18,476 bases of DNA from CAZGTQ01 sp964528575 (lineage in GTDB: Bacteria; Planctomycetota; UBA1135; GCA-002686595), in NCBI GenBank assembly GCA_964528575.1, contig CAZGTQ010000088.1, forward strand, positions 1-18,476, written 5' to 3'. Shown piece by piece: positions 14,748 to 18,476 of the stretch. The number at the start of each line of letters is the position of its first letter. Position 1 is the first letter of the stretch. The notes under the pieces are model-generated. The model did no database searches. It saw only the letters and a program-made list of their open reading frames with translations, and was not told the origin of the DNA. A program made the position numbers and the translations under genes.

Positions 14748-16325
14748 CTACGGCAGGAACGTGAGGGTGCGCGCCTCGCTCGCGTAGAACGTGCCGAACG
14801 GCGGCGTCGAGAGGTTGAACGCGAACCAGGCGACGGCGACGCTCGTGCCCGCGAGGTTCGGGCCGAGCTGCTGCGCCTGGATGCGCGGTGCGCCGGACCC
14901 GGCGGCCGCGTCGAGGAAGCCGACGGTGCTCGAGAGCGGCGCCTGGTTCGCGTACTGGATCGACGCGAAAAGCAGCGCGTCGATCGCGAGCGGGATGACG
15001 ACGCCGTCGAGCGGGATGCCCGGCGTCGCCGCGCTCGCTGCGAGGAGGACCATGTAGCCGAAGCCCGCGACGCTCTGCGGCCCGACGAGCGCGAGGTCGA
15101 CCGGCGTGCCCGGCCCCGACAGCGAGACCGAAGCGGGGTGCACGAGCAGGCTCGCGCAGCCGCCGCTCGTGAGCTCGACGACCTCGACGAAGCCGCGGTC
15201 GGTGAAACCGAGGGCGCCGTTGTGCGGCGCGCCGACGAGCAGGCGTCCGCTCGCGTCGAACGCGACAGACTGGCCGAAGCGCTCGCCGACCTCGTCGACG
15301 GCCGCGGTCAGCGTCTCGACGTACTGCCAGCTCCCTCCGACACGTTGCATCAGCTCGACCTGGCCGCGGTTGCCGTTCGCAGACGGCGACCCGATCGCGA
15401 GGCGGTCGCCCTCGATCGCGATGCTCGTGGGCTCGATTGCCGTCGGGGGAAGCTGGACGAACGGCTCGGCGACGGGTGTGCCGCCCGCGTCGAGGAACGA
15501 GTAGAGCGTGAGACCGAGCGGGCTGCGGCCCACGCCGACGATGCGCCCGCCGTCGACGTCCAGCGTCTCGCCGAACGGCGGCCCGGCCTGCGCGACGCTC
15601 GCGGCTCCGCCATTCGCCCACGCCGTCCCGTTCCAAAGGAACTTCGCGAGCTGTCCCGTGTCGAACGCGACGTACGCGTTGTCGTTCTCGAGGGCGAGCC
15701 GCCGCTCGCCCGTCCCGACGCCGATCGCGCCGAGAGCGAACGAGTGGATCAGGCTCCACGCGCCGGCGACGCGCGCGTACGTGTGCAGCCACGTCGCCTG
15801 CGTGGGGCCGACGTCCTGGCGCACGAGCACGACGAGGCGGCCCGCCTCGATCTCGAAGTCGAGGCCTTGCACCGAGAGGCCGGCCGGCTTGGGCACCGCG
15901 ACGCGGCCCTCGGCGACGAAGCCGGTCGGGCCGTTCGTGAACGCGTAGAGGTCCGCTCCGCCGGTGAACGCCGCGTCGCCGAGCACGACGAAGTCGCCGT
16001 CGAGGTCGCCGGTGCGTCCGAGCCCCAACGCGGACGCGCTGCTCCACTGGAAGCGCTGCGGCACCGTGAACGCGCCGCTCGGGAGGAGCTGCGTGACGTG
16101 GAAGCCGCCGTCGTCGCCCCAGTTCGCGCCCGTCACCGGATCGAACGCGAGCTCCTCGGGCGCGGTGACGAGGACCCTCGTGCCGTCGGTCGCGACGACC
16201 CAGCCGAGCTCGTTCTCGATCGAGCCGGCGGGGGCCGCGATGCGGTCGACCGAGCACGCTTGCGCGTGGGCCACGGAGGAAACGAAGAGCGCGAGCAGGA
16301 CGAACGGGATCGGTCGGGTCGTCAT
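14748..16325 (-). CDS. Exported FG-GAP/beta-propeller protein, paralogue A
   Basis: 525 aa from ATG 16325, which overlaps the stop of paralogue B (ATGA). The signal peptide (MTTRPIPFVLLALFVSSVAHA) is cut before QAC. Residues of about 25-385 hold diverged FG-GAP_2-like blades: DPVTGANWGDDGG, GDLDGDFVVLGD, IAIEGDRLAIGSPSAN and GQSVAFDASGRLLVGAPHNGALG. From Cys390 to the end (135 residues beyond it) is a beta-rich module with SVSLSGPGTPVDLALVGP, SVAGFGYMVLLAAS, PGIPLDGVVIPLAIDALL and LDAAAGSGAP. Cys24 and Cys390 are conserved in paralogue B and could form a disulfide. Propellers of this type are extracellular binding proteins; no ligand or calcium-site motif is intact enough to name. It is the last gene of the HEAT-B-A run. 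Confidence 0.88.
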   Translation of the reverse strand: MTTRPIPFVLLALFVSSVAHAQACSVDRIAAPAGSIENELGWVVATDGTRVLVTAPEELAFDPVTGANWGDDGGFHVTQLLPSGAFTVPQRFQWSSASALGLGRTGDLDGDFVVLGDAAFTGGADLYAFTNGPTGFVAEGRVAVPKPAGLSVQGLDFEIEAGRLVVLVRQDVGPTQATWLHTYARVAGAWSLIHSFALGAIGVGTGERRLALENDNAYVAFDTGQLAKFLWNGTAWANGGAASVAQAGPPFGETLDVDGGRIVGVGRSPLGLTLYSFLDAGGTPVAEPFVQLPPTAIEPTSIAIEGDRLAIGSPSANGNRGQVELMQRVGGSWQYVETLTAAVDEVGERFGQSVAFDASGRLLVGAPHNGALGFTDRGFVEVVELTSGGCASLLVHPASVSLSGPGTPVDLALVGPQSVAGFGYMVLLAASAATPGIPLDGVVIPLAIDALLFASIQYANQAPLSSTVGFLDAAAGSGAPRIQAQQLGPNLAGTSVAVAWFAFNLSTPPFGTFYASEARTLTFLP

Positions 16326-17920
16326 GGGAGGAATGTCAGTCTGCGCGCTTCGCTGCCGAAGAACGCTCCGAATGGCGGAGTCGCGAGGTTGAACGCGAAC
16401 CACGCTGTCCAGACCTGCGTGCCCGCGAGGTTCGGGCTGAGCTGCTGCGCCAGGAGGGCGGGCGCTCCGGAGCCGGCCGCCGCGTCGAGGAGGCCGACGG
16501 TGTTGCTCAGCGGCGCGACGTTCGCGTACTGGATCGACCCGAAGAGCAGCGCGTCGTTCGCCAGCGGGACGAACACGCCGTCGAGCGGGATGCCGGGCGA
16601 CGCCGGGCTCAGCGCGAAGAGGACCATGTAGCCGAAGCCGGCGACGCTCGCCGGCCCGACGAGCGCGAGCTCGACCGGCGTGCCGGGCGCGGACAGCGAG
16701 ACGGACGACGGGTAGACGAGCAGGCTCGCGCAGCCCGTGCCCGTGAGGTCGACGACCTCGACGAAGCCACGCTCGGTGAAGCCCGCAGCCGGTGCGTGCG
16801 GGGCGCCGACGCTCAACGTGTTGAAGGCGAGCGAGACCGCGCGGCCGAAGCTCTCGCCGCTCCCGGCGACGGCGGGCGCGAGCGTCTCCTGGAACTGCCA
16901 TGTCGCTCCGGCGCGCATCAGACGCTCGACCTGCCCGCGGCCGTTGTTCGCGGAGGGCGAGCCGACCGCCACGCGGTTGCCCTCGATCGCGACGTCGCTC
17001 GGCAGAACGGCGGTCGGCGGGAGGGGCGCGAGCTGCTCGGCCACCGGAGCCGCCCCGGTGTCGGCGAACGAGTACAGGACGAGGCTGCCACCGTTCGCGC
17101 CGACGCCGACGATGCGCCCGGCCTGGACGGCGAGCGTCGAGCCGAACGGCGTGCCACCCTGGGCTGCGGACGCCGAGCCGCTCGCCGACCAGCCCGTGCC
17201 GTTCCACACGTACTTGGCGAGCGTGCCCGACTCGAACGCGACGTACGCGCGATCGCCTTCGAGCGCGAGGCTGCGCGCGCCCGCTCCGACGCCGGCCGCG
17301 CCGAGGTCCAGCGACTCCGCGAGCGTCCACGCGCCGGGCGAGCGCACGTACGTGTGCATCCACGTCGCCTGCGTCGGCCCGAGATCCTGTCGCGTCAGCA
17401 CGACGAGCCGGCCCGCCTCGACGTCGAAGTCGAGCCCTTCGACGGCGACGCCCGCGGGCTTCGGCACGACGACGCGGCCCTCGGCTGCGAAGCCGGAGAA
17501 GAGCACGTTCGTGAACGCATAGAGGTCGCTCCCGGCGACGCCGAAGGAGCCGTCGCCGAGCACGACGAAGTCGCCGTCGAGCGCGCCCCCGCCTCGGCCG
17601 AGCGCGGGGCTCGCCAGGTCCGTGCTCCACTGCAAGCGTTGCTCGAGGCTGACGCCGGGGGAGACGTCGTAGACGTAGCAGCCGCCGTCGTCGCCCCAGT
17701 CGGAGCCGGTGACGGGATCGTACGCGCGCTCCCCGGGTGCGACGACGAGCGAGCGCGCGGTGAACGCCTCGCCGTAGTCGAAGTCGAGGTCCCAGCCGTA
17801 CTCGTTCGCGAGAGCGCCGGCCGATGCGGCGTAGCGGCCGGCGACACACGTTTGCGCGTGCGTCGCCGCGGCGAGCGTGAGCGTACCGACCCCGAGGGCG
17901 ATGCGACCGGAGACGCGCAT
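16322..17920 (-). CDS. Exported FG-GAP/beta-propeller protein, paralogue B
   Basis: 532 aa from ATG 17920, preceded by GAGGT at suitable spacing. The signal peptide (MRVSGRIALGVGTLTLAAATHA) is cut before QTC. It is a full-length paralogue of the next gene: DPVTGSDWGDDGG, LDGDFVVLGD, DLGPTQATWMHTYVR, VAIEGNRVAVGSPSANN, RGFVEVVDLTGTGCASLLV and SVAGFGYMVL are shared nearly word for word. It has a slightly longer first blade (DFDYGEAFTARS) and an additional Cys in GGCYVYD. Cys25 and Cys397 match Cys24 and Cys390 of paralogue A. Its stop overlaps the next start by 4 nt, so both products are probably made together and may assemble or bind related ligands. It starts 31 nt after the HEAT-repeat gene, so co-transcription with it is likely. 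Confidence 0.88.
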   Translation of the reverse strand: MRVSGRIALGVGTLTLAAATHAQTCVAGRYAASAGALANEYGWDLDFDYGEAFTARSLVVAPGERAYDPVTGSDWGDDGGCYVYDVSPGVSLEQRLQWSTDLASPALGRGGGALDGDFVVLGDGSFGVAGSDLYAFTNVLFSGFAAEGRVVVPKPAGVAVEGLDFDVEAGRLVVLTRQDLGPTQATWMHTYVRSPGAWTLAESLDLGAAGVGAGARSLALEGDRAYVAFESGTLAKYVWNGTGWSASGSASAAQGGTPFGSTLAVQAGRIVGVGANGGSLVLYSFADTGAAPVAEQLAPLPPTAVLPSDVAIEGNRVAVGSPSANNGRGQVERLMRAGATWQFQETLAPAVAGSGESFGRAVSLAFNTLSVGAPHAPAAGFTERGFVEVVDLTGTGCASLLVYPSSVSLSAPGTPVELALVGPASVAGFGYMVLFALSPASPGIPLDGVFVPLANDALLFGSIQYANVAPLSNTVGLLDAAAGSGAPALLAQQLSPNLAGTQVWTAWFAFNLATPPFGAFFGSEARRLTFLP

Positions 17921-17951
17921 GGTGACGACCTCGTCGGCGTGCGCCTCGCGC

Positions 17952-18476
17952 TCAGAGCGTGAAGCGGAAGAGCACGGGCACCCACTCGGGCAGCTCGTCG
18001 GGATCCGCGCTGCGCGCGAGCTCGGCGAGCGCGAGGCCCGGGCTCTGCGCGAGCATCAGACCGGCCGCCTCGAGCGCGGCCGCGCGCGCGGGCGGCGCGT
18101 GCTCGTCGCCGTCGAGCGCCGCGAGGCACCCGTCGAGCGTCGAGCGGCCGCCGTGCACGCCGAGCGAGAGCGCGACGAGCCCCTGGTTCTCGTACGAGCG
18201 CAGCGCCGCGAGCTCGGCGAGCAGCAGCTCCGCGTCCTCATGACGCCCTTGCAGCGCGAGCGCCTGCAGCATCGACGTGCGCGTGAGGTCGTCGCTCTCG
18301 GCCCCGATCGCCGCGCGCAGCGCCTCGCGCGCCTCGTCGCCGCCGACGAGGCCGAGCGCGAGGGCCGCGTACATCCGCCGCGTCGAGTTCGCGACCGCGA
18401 GCTCGTCGAGCAGCGCCGGCAGCGAGCCGACGTCGCCGACGAGACCGAGCGCGAGGCTCCACGCGCCGCGCGCTTC
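17952..18476 (-). CDS. HEAT-repeat protein, C-terminal part
   Basis: The 5' end lies beyond the window; 174 codons remain, open from the last base to TGA at 17952-17954. The protein is a series of paired helices of about 30-35 residues: GAWSLALGLVGDVGSLPALL, then MYAALALGLVGGDEAREAL, MLQALALQGRHEDAELLLAEL, GLVALSLGVHGGRSTLDGCL and AALEAAGLMLAQSPGLALAEL. The recurring 'A.ALGL.G......L' pattern is typical of HEAT or PBS-lyase-like repeats, which act as protein-binding scaffolds. An ATG at 18374 exists, but the reading frame and the repeats continue upstream of it, so it is internal. No catalytic motif is visible. It lies 31 nt before the FG-GAP pair on the same strand. Confidence 0.82.
   Translation of the reverse strand, partial: EARGAWSLALGLVGDVGSLPALLDELAVANSTRRMYAALALGLVGGDEAREALRAAIGAESDDLTRTSMLQALALQGRHEDAELLLAELAALRSYENQGLVALSLGVHGGRSTLDGCLAALDGDEHAPPARAAALEAAGLMLAQSPGLALAELARSADPDELPEWVPVLFRFTL

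Larger units (their letters stand above)
14748..17920 (-). repeat. Tandem duplication of the FG-GAP protein gene
   Basis: Two full-length genes (14748-16325 and 16322-17920) align end to end. Signal peptide, propeller and C-terminal module occur in the same order, and the section from the conserved Cys to the C-terminus is identical in length (135 residues after Cys390 and Cys397). The C-terminal half is visibly better conserved than the signal peptide and first blade. Confidence 0.88.

Noticed and set aside
14355..16631. Plus-strand open frame of 758 codons
   Set aside because: Antisense to paralogue A and the intergenic gap, with an Arg/Glu/Ala-rich product and no recognisable domain.
18238..18462. 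Alternative minus-strand frames at the right edge
   Set aside because: Only the frame ending at 17952 shows regular HEAT-like helices; the others are Arg-rich shadows.
1..18476. CRISPR array, transposon, phage or defence island
   Set aside because: No regular repeat-spacer pattern, transposase, integrase, terminal inverted repeats or tRNA-adjacent attachment site is visible; composition is uniform across the window.

Overview
This is a very GC-rich bacterial window, with codon third positions almost all G or C, which is why long spurious ORFs open on both strands. The exported proteins point to a Planctomycetota-like organism: tandem FG-GAP/beta-propeller proteins and a HAF-repeat protein, each ending in a beta-rich C-terminal module of the kind common in deep planctomycete lineages, plus a HEAT-repeat protein. 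This is an inference from protein style. No rRNA or other marker gene is present to settle it, and a myxobacterium-like organism is not excluded.

Left part (1-6.8 kb): the C-terminal half of an AddA/RecB-type helicase-nuclease, then a YfiH/PgeF-family gene (multicopper polyphenol oxidase fold, peptidoglycan editing) on the same strand. The latter overlaps the tail of a convergent alpha/beta-hydrolase gene by 23 nt. That hydrolase gene is divergent from a gene for an exported M3 metallopeptidase, which in turn meets a YkgJ-type cysteine-cluster gene tail to tail with a 3-nt gap.

Middle part (6.8-11.7 kb, all +): an AraC regulator with a DUF6597-like N-terminus; an exported DUF6265-like protein followed after 3 nt by an unrecognised membrane-anchored protein of 523 aa; then an alkylation-repair pair, an Ada(N)-AraC-AlkA fusion overlapping an Ogt-type O6-methylguanine methyltransferase. 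The fusion combines damage sensing, transcriptional control and base excision, and Ogt adds direct reversal.

Right part (11.7-18.5 kb): a HAF-repeat exported protein (+); then on the minus strand a compact VOC - ArsR - SRPBCC operon with overlapping genes. Its promoter carries a 12-bp direct repeat and an inverted half-site around a -10-like element, a candidate operator for its own ArsR protein. About 390 bp of mostly non-coding DNA, holding a possible decayed NTF2/SnoaL-like gene, separates it from two tandem paralogous FG-GAP proteins (525 and 532 aa, ATGA overlap). These lie downstream of a HEAT-repeat gene that runs off the window.

I see no tRNA, rRNA, CRISPR array, insertion sequence or phage gene. 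No clearly new defence or mobile system is visible. The most interesting items are the tandem FG-GAP pair with its fixed-length C-terminal module, the repeat-flanked promoter of the ArsR operon, the ada-alkA/ogt overlap, and the recurrent placement of -10-like TACANN motifs only 6-9 nt before start codons, which suggests leaderless transcripts.
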